From Thermoanaerobacterium aotearoense (GTDB taxonomy: Bacteria; Bacillota; Thermoanaerobacteria; Thermoanaerobacterales; Thermoanaerobacteraceae): 64,000 nt of DNA. The number at the start of each line of letters is the position of its first letter. Position 1 is the first letter of the stretch. The notes under the pieces were generated by a model that had not been told where the DNA came from, ran no database searches, and saw only the letters and a list, made by a program, of their open reading frames with translations. Made by a program: the position numbers and the translations under genes. Location of the stretch: the NCBI RefSeq assembly GCF_009905255.1, contig NZ_CP047602.1, positions 806,001 to 870,000 of the forward strand, given 5' to 3'. Below, in pieces: positions 1 to 7,415 of the stretch.

Positions 1-75
1 CTTGATTTAAAAGAGCCTTCACAAGAGGCTTGTCTAAAAAGTCGATAGCCAAAATAAAGCCCCCTTTTATATATG

Positions 76-2109
76 CTAATAGCTAGGCATTACTATTTCT
101 TTTGGTTGTACTGCCGTATTGTTAGATATATTATCAATTATTTCGTCTGCAGAAATATAATTTTTATCAATAAGTTTTTTTCTTTCTAATTCAAGTTTTT
201 CATTTAAAAATTTATGCTTAATTTCAAATTCGGCAATTATTTCGCTCCATTTTTTTATATAAATTTTATAATTATCAACTTTATAGGCTAAGGATCTTTC
301 ACCGTGTGGTTGTGCATTTTTTAATAATCCGCTTATATAGTTATCATAATCATTACCAACTAAATAAAACTCCCAAAACATATTTGGTGCATTAAATTGA
401 TGTTGTTTAAGTATAACATCCATATATTCTTGAACTTGATAAAACTGTTTTGTGCCTAGCTTTATATTAGGATGTTTTAATTCAACAACAATATTATTTA
501 TAATATCATTTTGTATGTCTTGCCTTACGGCAAAAATATCCATTTGTTTATATTTATTTTCATGCTCAATTTTTTTCTTTTCTGTTTCACCTGTTAATAT
601 ATAACAGTATCTTCTTAACGCTTCTTCAAAATTTGGTTCTGCTGCTGTCACTAAGTGATATTGTTCTCCAAATATCCAATAATGACTTTCTATAAAAGCT
701 TGTAGATGAGGTATTTCATTTGCATTCAAATCTTTATTAAATACTAAACATTTTAATTCTTCAATTGCTTTAAATCTATCCTTTATTAATTTTATTGTTT
801 TAATTATATTTGTCAGTTTAGAATATTTTAGTAACTTTAGCAGTTCGGTTTTATCTTCTTCTTCTAATTCAATAATTTCATTTAGTATTTCGAATAATTG
901 TTCTTTTTCGTCAGAATCCATAATAAGATTTAAAAAGTGTACGAATGTCTTTTTTTGTATGTCATTTAAACTAGTAAAAATTTTAGGCTGTGCCTGATAA
1001 AGAGCTGATATAAGGTCATCTAATTGAGATTTTTTATATTGATCAATAAAATTATCTTTGTCAAACTTGGGATACGCATTAGCTTTTTCTAAATTATCTA
1101 TAAGTTTTTCAGATGATTTTCTTAAAAATGATTTTCTTTTTTCTTTTAATAATTTTTCTATAGAATTCATTAAAAATTTATATTCATCGCTTGATTTGCT
1201 ATTAAATAAACATGTCTGAGAATCATCACTGTCAAAACTAAAATTGTTAAATAAACTGCTTTTGATATAAATACTGTGATAAAACTGATCAGCTTTTTTA
1301 TTAAGTGTTGTTGTTTCTTTATATTTTTCAATATCATTTGAATCTATAAAATAAAATCTTGAATATTCATTAGTTAGTGGATATCTCCATTGTACAAACT
1401 TTATTTTAAAATTGATTTTTGTTTTTTCATAAATTAATTCCTCTTTTTCCTCATCCAAGATAATATCTGAATAATCAACTTTTTTATCATTTACTTTTAT
1501 ATTGAAATTTCTTTCTTTATTCAATTCTAAAAACCAACAAAATTCTTTTTTTATAAAATCTATTATTTCATTTTCATTAATTGAGTTATGTAAATTCGTA
1601 AATGTAACTTTTGTTCCTGTATTTTCAAATGTTTCTTGGATATTTTTGTCAATATATGTAGTTAAATTTTGATCATCGATATATATTTCATATTTAATAT
1701 TTCTATTTGTAGATTTATCTTTATATATTGTTTCCCATTTAGCATTCGAGGCAAAGCAAAAGAATGTAAGTCTTCCTACGCCATTTTTACCATGCATTAA
1801 TGATACTTTTCGTTTTTCGTCAGGATTTATCACTTTTTCAGAGTCAAAAAAAGGAGTAAATTTTTCACTAAGTTTAGTTCTGTCAATACCATATCCATTA
1901 TCTATAATTGATATTTCATCAATTTCTTTTAATATATTTTTATGCAAATTAATTTCGACACAATTTGCTTTCGCATCAAAACCATTCCATATATATTCAG
2001 CAATAGATTTTAGATAAGTATATTTATTTAGAATCCTTTTAATACCGGAATTTGTAATTTTAATATCTCCCATATATGACCCTTCTTTATTATAGATATT
2101 ATTCGTCAT
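76..2109 (-). CDS. GHKL (Hsp90/MORC-like) ATPase fused to a PD-(D/E)XK nuclease-like C-terminus
   Basis: About 677 residues. The N-terminal 200 residues carry the Bergerat ATP-binding fold: an N-box around residue 40 (EYIWNGFDA), a DNGYGI loop near 70-75 and a GKNGVGRL loop near 107-114. A helical middle follows. The last 200 residues look like a Shedu/DUF4263-type restriction-endonuclease fold: 'HYWIFGEQ', then MDIF (Asp near 524) and VELK (Glu and Lys near 543-545), spacing typical of D...ExK nucleases. The start at 2109 is preferred because AGGGTGAT lies about 5 bases upstream. A GTG at 2118 overlaps that site, and an ATG at 2073 also has a GAAGGG. It lies in the lysogeny region, opposite to the lytic genes and beside the repressor, where prophages carry genes expressed in the lysogen. 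An anti-phage role is inferred, not shown. Confidence 0.75.
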   Translation of the reverse strand: MTNNIYNKEGSYMGDIKITNSGIKRILNKYTYLKSIAEYIWNGFDAKANCVEINLHKNILKEIDEISIIDNGYGIDRTKLSEKFTPFFDSEKVINPDEKRKVSLMHGKNGVGRLTFFCFASNAKWETIYKDKSTNRNIKYEIYIDDQNLTTYIDKNIQETFENTGTKVTFTNLHNSINENEIIDFIKKEFCWFLELNKERNFNIKVNDKKVDYSDIILDEEKEELIYEKTKINFKIKFVQWRYPLTNEYSRFYFIDSNDIEKYKETTTLNKKADQFYHSIYIKSSLFNNFSFDSDDSQTCLFNSKSSDEYKFLMNSIEKLLKEKRKSFLRKSSEKLIDNLEKANAYPKFDKDNFIDQYKKSQLDDLISALYQAQPKIFTSLNDIQKKTFVHFLNLIMDSDEKEQLFEILNEIIELEEEDKTELLKLLKYSKLTNIIKTIKLIKDRFKAIEELKCLVFNKDLNANEIPHLQAFIESHYWIFGEQYHLVTAAEPNFEEALRRYCYILTGETEKKKIEHENKYKQMDIFAVRQDIQNDIINNIVVELKHPNIKLGTKQFYQVQEYMDVILKQHQFNAPNMFWEFYLVGNDYDNYISGLLKNAQPHGERSLAYKVDNYKIYIKKWSEIIAEFEIKHKFLNEKLELERKKLIDKNYISADEIIDNISNNTAVQPKEIVMPSY

Positions 2110-2190
2110 ATTTATCACCCTTTATAATAATTTAATTATATTATAACTCATGGATGATAAATAAGACATGTGTTCGTATAAATTTATTTT

Positions 2191-2580
2191 TTATTCTCCA
2201 CTTTCTTCATCTTCAATAGCTTTTATTATACGCATTACCTGCTTTATAGCCTTTGGAGAAAGGTTTCTAGTCTGCTTAAACAAAAGTTTTAAGTCCTCTC
2301 TTTGCTTAAGTTCGTTCCAAAACTCTGCCAGCTCTGGGTCATCAGATACAGCATCTGTTATTTCGTCGACTGGGTTTCGGATGTCGGTGTTACCAAGGAG
2401 GTAATCGACTGACACATTAAATAATTCAGATAGCTTCAACAATGTATCAGTATCTGGATCTCTTTGACCTATCTCATACATGCCTATGGTACCTCTTGAA
2501 ACGCCTAATTTGTCAGCAAGTTCTTTTTGAGTTAATTTAAATTCATTTCTCAATTCTGATAATCTTTTTGCAAAACTCAT
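2191..2580 (-). CDS. CI-like phage repressor (Xre-family HTH)
   Basis: 129 residues. The N-terminal HTH_3 domain (residues about 3-60) has the motif LTQKELADKLGVSRGTIGMY and the typical 'FNVSVDYLLGNTD' end. The C-terminal 60 residues are acidic and helical, probably for dimerisation, with no LexA-type Ser/Lys protease domain, so induction would not be by RecA-stimulated self-cleavage (inference). The start at 2580 has AGGAGG 9 bases upstream; an in-frame extension to 2643 has no ribosome site and would cover the operators. It is divergent from the Cro-like gene at 2733 across a 150-base region full of GTGAC half-sites, so it most likely represses the early promoter and its own. Confidence 0.88.
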   Translation of the reverse strand: MSFAKRLSELRNEFKLTQKELADKLGVSRGTIGMYEIGQRDPDTDTLLKLSELFNVSVDYLLGNTDIRNPVDEITDAVSDDPELAEFWNELKQREDLKLLFKQTRNLSPKAIKQVMRIIKAIEDEESGE

Positions 2581-2611
2581 TAAGATATACCTCCTATTGA
2601 TATTTATTATA

Positions 2612-2643
2612 TCACTATTAGTGACATAAAAAATATTTGTCAC
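2612..2643. promoter_or_regulatory. Candidate repressor operators (GTGAC inverted repeats)
   Basis: TCACTATTAGTGA (2612-2624) is a perfect palindrome. It overlaps a wider inverted repeat, GTGACA (2621-2626) and TGTCAC (2638-2643). Related half-sites recur to the right (GTAAC at 2669, TGTGAC at 2678, GTAAC at 2702, GTGAC at 2712), spanning the early promoter. This is the arrangement expected of paired CI/Cro operators. Confidence 0.6.
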
Positions 2644-2661
2644 AAAAAGTTATAAAAACTA

Positions 2662-2689
2662 TTGACAAGTAACAAAATGTGACTATAAT
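2662..2689 (+). promoter_or_regulatory. Early lytic promoter (sigma-A type)
   Basis: TTGACA at 2662-2667 and TATAAT at 2684-2689, both exact consensus hexamers, with a 16-base spacer that itself contains GTAAC and TGTGAC half-sites. It would drive the Cro-like gene and the early operon. The half-sites inside it explain repression in the lysogen. Confidence 0.8.
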
Positions 2690-2732
2690 AATATATAGAA
2701 GGTAACGTTAAGTGACGCTTGGAGGTGAAACT

Positions 2733-2978
2733 ATGAAAAATAAGCTAAAAGAAATAAGAAATTCAAAAAATATTTCGGGTTATGAATTAGCCAGAAAAGT
2801 TAATGTAACACACTCGCTTATATATATGATAGAAAATGGAACGAGAAATCCAAGTATTAAGTTGGCTAAAAAAATTGCAAAAGTTTTAAATACAAGTATA
2901 GACGAAATTTTTTTTGAAGAACAAAGTCACGAAACGTTACATCATAACACTATACCCGACCAATCAGAAAGCGCATAG
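2733..2978 (+). CDS. Cro-like HTH regulator
   Basis: 81 residues, mostly one Xre HTH domain (KLKEIRNSKNISGYELARKV, then the recognition helix near VTHSLIYMIENGTRNPS) ending in the common 'LNTSIDEIFF' segment, plus a short polar tail. The start at 2733 has GGAGGTG 6 bases upstream; the upstream GTG at 2712 has none. First gene after the early promoter, so probably the antirepressor/Cro partner of the divergent repressor. Confidence 0.82.
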   Translation: MKNKLKEIRNSKNISGYELARKVNVTHSLIYMIENGTRNPSIKLAKKIAKVLNTSIDEIFFEEQSHETLHHNTIPDQSESA

Positions 2979-2993
2979 GAGGAGGTGAGAAGG

Positions 2994-3239
2994 ATGGAGG
3001 AAATTAAGCAAAGAAAAGAACTATTGGATATTCATTTAAAAGAAGTATCTAAGTGGATGGAAGATTCAAACATTGATCCAACATCGGAATTCGGGCAGGA
3101 ATTCTTAAAACAAACAAAAGAATTGATAGAGCAATTTTACGAAATAAAGGAATTAAAAGGAAGAGTAACTGCCCTAGAAAAGCAAATTCAGGAGTTTCCA
3201 GAGCAGCTAATGAGGTTAAACAATAAATGTTTCGACTGA
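2994..3239 (+). CDS. Small coiled-coil early protein, unknown function
   Basis: 81 residues, highly charged and predicted helical throughout, with a heptad-like stretch in the last third (IKELKGRVTALEKQIQEF). No family recognised. AGGAGGTGA sits 6-7 bases before the ATG at 2994. Its 3' end overlaps by 24 bases the 3' end of a leftward gene. Confidence 0.6.
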   Translation: MEEIKQRKELLDIHLKEVSKWMEDSNIDPTSEFGQEFLKQTKELIEQFYEIKELKGRVTALEKQIQEFPEQLMRLNNKCFD

Positions 3240-3572
3240 TTCTTTGAACTTTAAAAATTCCAAATCAGTCCATTGATGCGAGTGACCAGTTGAAATATTG
3301 CTAAGAAACTCGGATTCAAAAACATTAAAGGTATGAAAAATATTCTCTATTTCTTGCCTCATGAGAATTTCATAATTTGAAAGATAAAGCGATCTAGCAG
3401 CAGACATTAAAGAAATAGCCTTATTGAGATATAATGCAGCAATTATTTCATTTTGTTTTCCATTAGGTTCTTTGAATAAAAGTTCGTGTGCTTTAGTGGC
3501 TTCTATAAAAGCTTCTTTGATTAGTTCAAAAAGAGCATCTTTCCTGTATTTAAAGACTTCGAGATTATCCAT
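3216..3572 (-). CDS. Helical protein of unknown function on the opposite strand within the early region
   Basis: 118 residues, all-helical, no domain recognised. The start at 3572 has a strong GAGGAGGTGA 6 bases upstream, which supports a real gene. It points against the surrounding early operon and converges with the preceding gene. Together with the leftward repressor and ATPase-nuclease it could belong to the lysogen-expressed set (inference). Confidence 0.55.
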   Translation of the reverse strand: MDNLEVFKYRKDALFELIKEAFIEATKAHELLFKEPNGKQNEIIAALYLNKAISLMSAARSLYLSNYEILMRQEIENIFHTFNVFESEFLSNISTGHSHQWTDLEFLKFKESVETFIV

Positions 3573-3642
3573 AATTTCACCTCCTCTCAAGAAAATTTTA
3601 CCACTGAGGAGGGGGAAAACAAAAAAGGGGGTAAAACAACTT

Positions 3643-3933
3643 ATGGCACTTGTTTATACAACAAAAGAAGCAGCACAGCTTCTAAAAGTAGACATTAAAA
3701 CAATATACAAATTGAAAGATGAACATAAACTTCAAGCCGTTAAAGTTGGATCAAAGATTTTGATAACTGAACAAAGCATTAATAGTTATCTGGGTATCAT
3801 TCCTGCTAAAACAGAGAATGAAATTAGGCTTGAAGAAGAGAACAAAAGGTTAAAAGAAAAATTAAGGCAATATGAAAGACATTTATCACAAATAAAAGAT
3901 GAAATTTTAAAAATTGATATTAAAGCAGTTTAA
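3643..3933 (+). CDS. MerR/excisionase-type HTH DNA-binding protein
   Basis: 96 residues. The first 55 form an HTH_17 domain: TTKEAAQLLKVDIKTIYKL, then a wing (LQAVKVGSKILI) and the conserved 'YL' end. The C-terminal 40 residues form a coiled coil (EEENKRLKEKLRQYE). Such proteins act as excisionases or small early regulators; the coiled coil suggests a dimer. AAGGGGG lies about 11 bases before the chosen ATG. Confidence 0.72.
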   Translation: MALVYTTKEAAQLLKVDIKTIYKLKDEHKLQAVKVGSKILITEQSINSYLGIIPAKTENEIRLEEENKRLKEKLRQYERHLSQIKDEILKIDIKAV

Positions 3934-3946
3934 GGGGATGAAATAA

Positions 3947-4159
3947 ATGTTGACATGGCATGAACAATTAACACTGCTGATGGTGCTTGATGAAAAACTT
4001 AATAGGCTTAAAGAGCGCAGACAATATTATATCGTGAAATTAAACACACAAGAAAAATTAAGCCAAACACAAGAAGATATTTTTAAAGATTTACAAGAGC
4101 AAATCAAAGAATTAGAAAGCATTTATCATAAAATTAATAGCTTAGAAATTAAGGATTAA
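3947..4159 (+). CDS. Small coiled-coil protein, unknown
   Basis: 70 residues, charged and helical, no recognised family. Starts 13 bases after the previous stop with AAGGGGATGA upstream. Part of the tightly packed early operon. Confidence 0.55.
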   Translation: MLTWHEQLTLLMVLDEKLNRLKERRQYYIVKLNTQEKLSQTQEDIFKDLQEQIKELESIYHKINSLEIKD

Positions 4160-4172
4160 AGGAGGGCTAAAA

Positions 4173-4373
4173 ATGCTAATTGATGAACTTGATAGAGAAT
4201 TAGCGACACTTGAAATGCAAATAGAATTTAGATATAGACGCATAAAGGAATTGCAAGAATTAAAGAGACAAGCAGAGAAAGCTGACATGATAATAAAAAA
4301 ATTGAGAGATGAAATTGCAGATTATAATGAGGAATATCATGAGAAATTAAGACTTTACTACAGTCAGATGTGA
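4173..4373 (+). CDS. Small coiled-coil protein, unknown
   Basis: 66 residues, helical, rich in Glu, Arg and Lys, no recognised family. AAAGGAGGG precedes the start by 8 bases. Similar in character to the preceding gene, but I see no clear sequence duplication. Confidence 0.55.
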   Translation: MLIDELDRELATLEMQIEFRYRRIKELQELKRQAEKADMIIKKLRDEIADYNEEYHEKLRLYYSQM

Positions 4374-4436
4374 GATCTCGAAAATGTCATAAGAAGTGTT
4401 TCTGAATTCATTATAAAGCAGGAAGGGGGAAAGTGA

Positions 4437-4871
4437 ATGAATAAGTATTGCACAAACATATATAAAGAGGATAGAAAAGCTTCAGGATTAACACAAGAAC
4501 AGGCAGCTGAATTGCTGCATATAAGTACAAGATCGCTTATAGATTATGAGACAAATAGAACAATACCACCTGATGATGTTGTATGTAATATGGTTGAAAT
4601 ATATAAAGCACCTTGGCTTGGCTATAAGCACTTAAAACAATACACGAAAGTTGGGCAAAAATATCTTCCAGATCTAAATCTAACGATTTTACCTGAATCG
4701 GTATTGACACTGCAGAGTGAAACAGATGATTTGGAAATTGTCAAAAAAGACATGATTAAGATAGCCGCTGATGGCGTAGTAGATGAAACAGAAAAAGATA
4801 GATGGCAGCGTGTTACAAAGGAAATAAGCGAAATGGCAGGCGCAGCACTTGCGGTTATATTTGCAAGATGA
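4437..4871 (+). CDS. Xre-family HTH protein with C-terminal extension
   Basis: 144 residues. The HTH (residues about 7-62) has GLTQEQAAELLHISTRSLID and 'YETNRTIPPDDVV'. The C-terminal half contains a 'DEWKDRWQRVTKEI'-like helical part (DETEKDRWQRVTKEI). Related proteins occur in the early regions of Clostridia phages, and the role may be a second early regulator. GGAAGGGGGAAAG lies just before the start. Confidence 0.7.
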   Translation: MNKYCTNIYKEDRKASGLTQEQAAELLHISTRSLIDYETNRTIPPDDVVCNMVEIYKAPWLGYKHLKQYTKVGQKYLPDLNLTILPESVLTLQSETDDLEIVKKDMIKIAADGVVDETEKDRWQRVTKEISEMAGAALAVIFAR

Positions 4872-4886
4872 AAGGGGGATTTAAAG

Positions 4887-4982
4887 ATGTCGATAAAATT
4901 CGCTCAAATATTATATAAGCTTGGTTTTGCAGTGACATACGATGCTGACAGAAAGAAGATTAGAATTTATAAAGACAAATAA
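4887..4982 (+). CDS. 31-residue small protein
   Basis: ATG at 4887, stop at 4980-4982, with GAAAGGGGG upstream at good spacing and only 15 bases after the preceding gene. The product is basic, of the form 'KFAQILYKLGFAVTYDADRK...'. The alternating pattern 'VTYDADRKKIRIY' suggests a beta hairpin. Unknown function; supported by position and ribosome site only. Confidence 0.45.
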   Translation: MSIKFAQILYKLGFAVTYDADRKKIRIYKDK

Positions 4983-5021
4983 AAAATGCCTTAAAAAAGG
5001 CACAAATTAAATCTTTCCAAG

Positions 5022-5051
5022 GAGAGTATACCACATTTTGTGGATACTCTC
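5022..5051 (+). repeat. Long inverted repeat in the early operon leader
   Basis: GAGAGTATaCCACA and TGTGGATACTCTC pair over 13 bp with one bulged A and a 3-base loop. A second small hairpin, GCC-TTAAAAAA-GGC, precedes it (4988-5001). No T-run follows, so it is not a classical terminator. It may be an RNA processing or stability element, or a protein-binding palindrome, in the leader of the gene at 5081. Confidence 0.55.
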
Positions 5052-5080
5052 AAGAAAAAGTTTTAAAAGGAGATAAGAAG

Positions 5081-5296
5081 ATGAAAGAAGTACATGAATT
5101 TGTATTAACACCATATGAATTTGGCTACTACGACAGTATAGAACATGCTTTAAGAGATAGTATTTCGACAGAATACAACGAAAAAACACATAAAGTAACA
5201 GTAAGAATAAGCAAAGAAGCGATTGAAAAATTAATTAAAGATAACGAAGCTTTTGCAGAAATTGATGAAGAAGTAATGGAAATAGTTTGGGAATAA
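5081..5296 (+). CDS. Hypothetical early protein
   Basis: 71 residues, acidic, with no recognised domain. AAAAGGAGATAAGAAG leads into the ATG. The text 'TYNEKTHKVTVRISKEAIEKL'-like middle section suggests a beta hairpin and helix. First gene after the strong hairpin at 5022-5051. Confidence 0.55.
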   Translation: MKEVHEFVLTPYEFGYYDSIEHALRDSISTEYNEKTHKVTVRISKEAIEKLIKDNEAFAEIDEEVMEIVWE

Positions 5297-5317
5297 AAAT
5301 GAAAGGGGATTTTTAAA

Positions 5318-5509
5318 ATGGATACGCAGGAAATGAAGATAATACATCTCTATGATAGACAAGATCCAGAAATCCAAATAAAACTTGAGAAAAATAGCAA
5401 AGGGTACAACTGGGAGATAACATTTAAAGGTGAAAATGCGAATACAGTTTTGACTAAAATCCGTGAAGTTAATAAAAAACTCAATGAAGAATATGGAGGG
5501 GAAAGATAA
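5318..5509 (+). CDS. Hypothetical early protein
   Basis: 63 residues. A central beta-rich segment (IQIKLEKNSKGYNWEITFKG) is followed by a helix. No family recognised. AAAGGGGAT precedes the start. Its last base is shared with the first base of the next gene, so the two are translationally coupled. Confidence 0.55.
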   Translation: MDTQEMKIIHLYDRQDPEIQIKLEKNSKGYNWEITFKGENANTVLTKIREVNKKLNEEYGGER

Positions 5510-6258
5510 TGACAACGAATGAGCTTCCTGAAGTAAATGTAATTTCAATGATAGATACTGTAAATTTACAAACAATACAGCAAACAATGCAGAAAATATC
5601 TTCATTTCAAGCTATAGTGCAAAAAACGCTTAAACCTAATCACGATTATGGAATTATCCCAGGAACAGGTACTAAACCAACACTTTTAAAACCCGGTGCT
5701 GAAAAAATATTGATGCTGTTTGGACTTACAAGTGAATTTGAAGAAATAGAACGTGTTCAAGATTATGAAAATGGATTCTTTGCATTTACAATAAAGTGCA
5801 TTCTCAGCAAAAATGGATTAAAAGTTACAGAAGGAGTTGGCCATGCAAACACAAGAGAAAAGAAATATGCCAAGCAGGATCCATATAGCATTGCCAATAC
5901 CATTTTAAAGATGGCCAAAAAAAGATCGCTAATTGATGCTACTTTAACTGTAGCCGCACTTTCAGAAATCTTTACGCAGGATTTAGAAGATGATATAGAG
6001 GGTACACCTGTAGAGCAAAGCATAGCACAAAATAGGCAATATACTGATACATCTGGGACTATCACACAGAAGCAGGCAAAAAGAATGTTTGCTCTTGCAA
6101 ATGGTGACAACGACTTAGTAAAGAACATAATAGGGAAATATGGATATGAACACAGCACAGACGTAAAGAAAACAGACTATGAGAAAATTTGCAACGAGAT
6201 AGAGACAGCAACACAAGCAGATCTTCCTGAGTTTTTAAAATCAGAAGGTGAAGAATAA
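5509..6258 (+). CDS. Phage DNA-metabolism protein, possibly single-strand annealing-related
   Basis: 249 residues. The N-terminal 160 residues belong to a family common in Firmicutes phages, with hallmark stretches 'DYGIIPGTGTKPTLLKPGAEKIL', 'GVGHANTREKKYAKQDP' and 'ILKMAKKRSLIDATL'. The C-terminus has 'ITQKQAKRMFALANG', a helical end also seen on Rad52/Erf-like phage annealing proteins. The position just upstream of the replication initiator, together with the resolvase later in the operon, fits a recombination role. The annealing assignment is inference; family membership is by recognition only. Confidence 0.55.
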   Translation: MTTNELPEVNVISMIDTVNLQTIQQTMQKISSFQAIVQKTLKPNHDYGIIPGTGTKPTLLKPGAEKILMLFGLTSEFEEIERVQDYENGFFAFTIKCILSKNGLKVTEGVGHANTREKKYAKQDPYSIANTILKMAKKRSLIDATLTVAALSEIFTQDLEDDIEGTPVEQSIAQNRQYTDTSGTITQKQAKRMFALANGDNDLVKNIIGKYGYEHSTDVKKTDYEKICNEIETATQADLPEFLKSEGEE

Positions 6259-6458
6259 TGGAAAATAAGGAAAGCTCAACAAGAAGATTGCATAACAAAA
6301 ACGCAATAAAAAGACTATACGAAATAATCGACATCTTCTGCTTAAGTGATTGCTTAAAAGATGAATTTGAAGCAGCAGCAGAAGAAGAAGATATAAATAC
6401 AATTGACGACTTAGTAGAGTATTTCGAACAGGAGCTGAGATATTGGAGCGATAATTAA
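6258..6458 (+). CDS. Small acidic helical protein, unknown
   Basis: 66 residues, helical with an acidic block (FEAAAEEEDINTIDDLVEYF). It overlaps the previous gene by one base (TAATG), so translation is coupled. No recognised family. Followed at once by an inverted repeat. Confidence 0.5.
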   Translation: MENKESSTRRLHNKNAIKRLYEIIDIFCLSDCLKDEFEAAAEEEDINTIDDLVEYFEQELRYWSDN

Positions 6459-6459
6459 T

Positions 6460-6479
6460 GAGGCGGAATAAACCGCCTC
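6460..6479. repeat. Inverted repeat without T-run
   Basis: GAGGCGG-AATAAA-CCGCCTC, a perfect 7-bp stem with a 6-base loop directly after the stop at 6458. It is followed by TCTAAAAAAC, not a T-run, so attenuation or mRNA processing is likelier than full termination before the replication gene. Confidence 0.5.
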
Positions 6480-6540
6480 TCTAAAAAACATTTTGAACGG
6501 AAAAATATTCATTAAGTACCAAATTGGAGGGTGAAGGAAG

Positions 6541-7413
6541 ATGCCAAATAGAATACTTAAAGAAAGCATATGCACAAGTGATACAATTGCACAATTGGAT
6601 CCAGAGGAAGAAATATTCTTTTATAGATTATTAGTTATGTGCGATGATTATGGCCGCATGGACGCAAGGCCAGCTATCTTAAGAGCAAAAGGATATCCTC
6701 TTAAAATAGATAAGGTTAAAGAATCAGATATAAATAAATGGCTTAATAAATTAGTTAAAGTGGGACTAATACATTTATATGAAGTTGACAATAAGCCATA
6801 TTTATACGTAACAACATGGGAAAAGCATCAGCAAGTAAGAGCGAAGAAAAGCAAGTATCCTTCACCTGATGAAGCACAACAACAATCTGATAGCACATAC
6901 AATCATATGATATCAGATGATAACATATGTCCCCGAGAATCCGAATACGAATCCGAATCCAAATCCGAATACGAATCCGAAGATATATTGTCGTCAGAAA
7001 CTGACGACACAACCTCGCAAACGCAACAAGATAAAGTACCATATCAGGAAATAGCCAATCTTTATAACGATATATGTCAGTCACTGCCTAAAATAAAGCA
7101 AATAACTAATAAGCGTAAAAGAAGCATAAAAACCGCATGGCATAATATGCATGAGAATATTTCTGCCTTTGAACAAGCCTTCAGGAAAGCCGAAACAAGC
7201 GACTTTTTATCAGGACGCAATGGTAAATGGACCGGTTGTAACTTTGACTGGTTGATTAATAGCAATAACCTTGTAAAAGTGCTTGAAGGTACGTATGACA
7301 ATAGAGCTGCACCTATTAATGATTTACCAGAAAACGTGCGAAATGCTCTTGAATTAGTCAAAAGAACTGAATATCAACAAGGACAAGAAAAAAGTATTTG
7401 GGAGGTTGATTAA
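6541..7413 (+). CDS. Phage replication initiator (winged-helix, lambda O/DnaD-like)
   Basis: 290 residues. The N-terminal 105 residues form a winged-helix domain ('ILKESICTSDTIAQLDPEEE' start, YRLLVMCDDYGRMDARP, then a wing ending YLYVTTWEKHQ). A repetitive acidic linker follows (about 130-155, alternating Glu-Ser with Tyr or Lys). The C-terminal domain is of the kind that contacts the helicase loader ('SDFLSGRNGKWTGCNFDWLINSNNL'). It is followed after 2 bases by a G39P-like loader gene. The linker-coding DNA forms hexamer direct repeats plus an inverted repeat, a candidate origin. Confidence 0.78.
   Translation: MPNRILKESICTSDTIAQLDPEEEIFFYRLLVMCDDYGRMDARPAILRAKGYPLKIDKVKESDINKWLNKLVKVGLIHLYEVDNKPYLYVTTWEKHQQVRAKKSKYPSPDEAQQQSDSTYNHMISDDNICPRESEYESESKSEYESEDILSSETDDTTSQTQQDKVPYQEIANLYNDICQSLPKIKQITNKRKRSIKTAWHNMHENISAFEQAFRKAETSDFLSGRNGKWTGCNFDWLINSNNLVKVLEGTYDNRAAPINDLPENVRNALELVKRTEYQQGQEKSIWEVD
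6935..7008 (+). repeat. Candidate phage replication origin: hexamer iterons plus inverted repeat inside the initiator gene
   Basis: From 6935 the sequence is a run of near-identical hexamers of the type CCGAAT(A/C) (about seven units, to 6982), encoding the Glu-Ser-rich linker. Eight bases later lies a perfect stem, GTCGTCAG-AAA-CTGACGAC (6990-7008). Lambdoid and other phages place origin iterons within the O-type initiator gene; by analogy this is a candidate ori. The repeats are seen directly; their function is inferred. Confidence 0.5.
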
Positions 7414-7415
7414 GA

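Noticed and set aside
1..75. Left prophage junction at the window start
   Set aside because: No tRNA-Cys sequence, integrase or ATGACAATCC repeat in the first bases; the junction must be further left.
6460..6479. Intrinsic terminator after 6458
   Set aside because: A perfect stem but no T-run on either strand; listed as an inverted repeat only.
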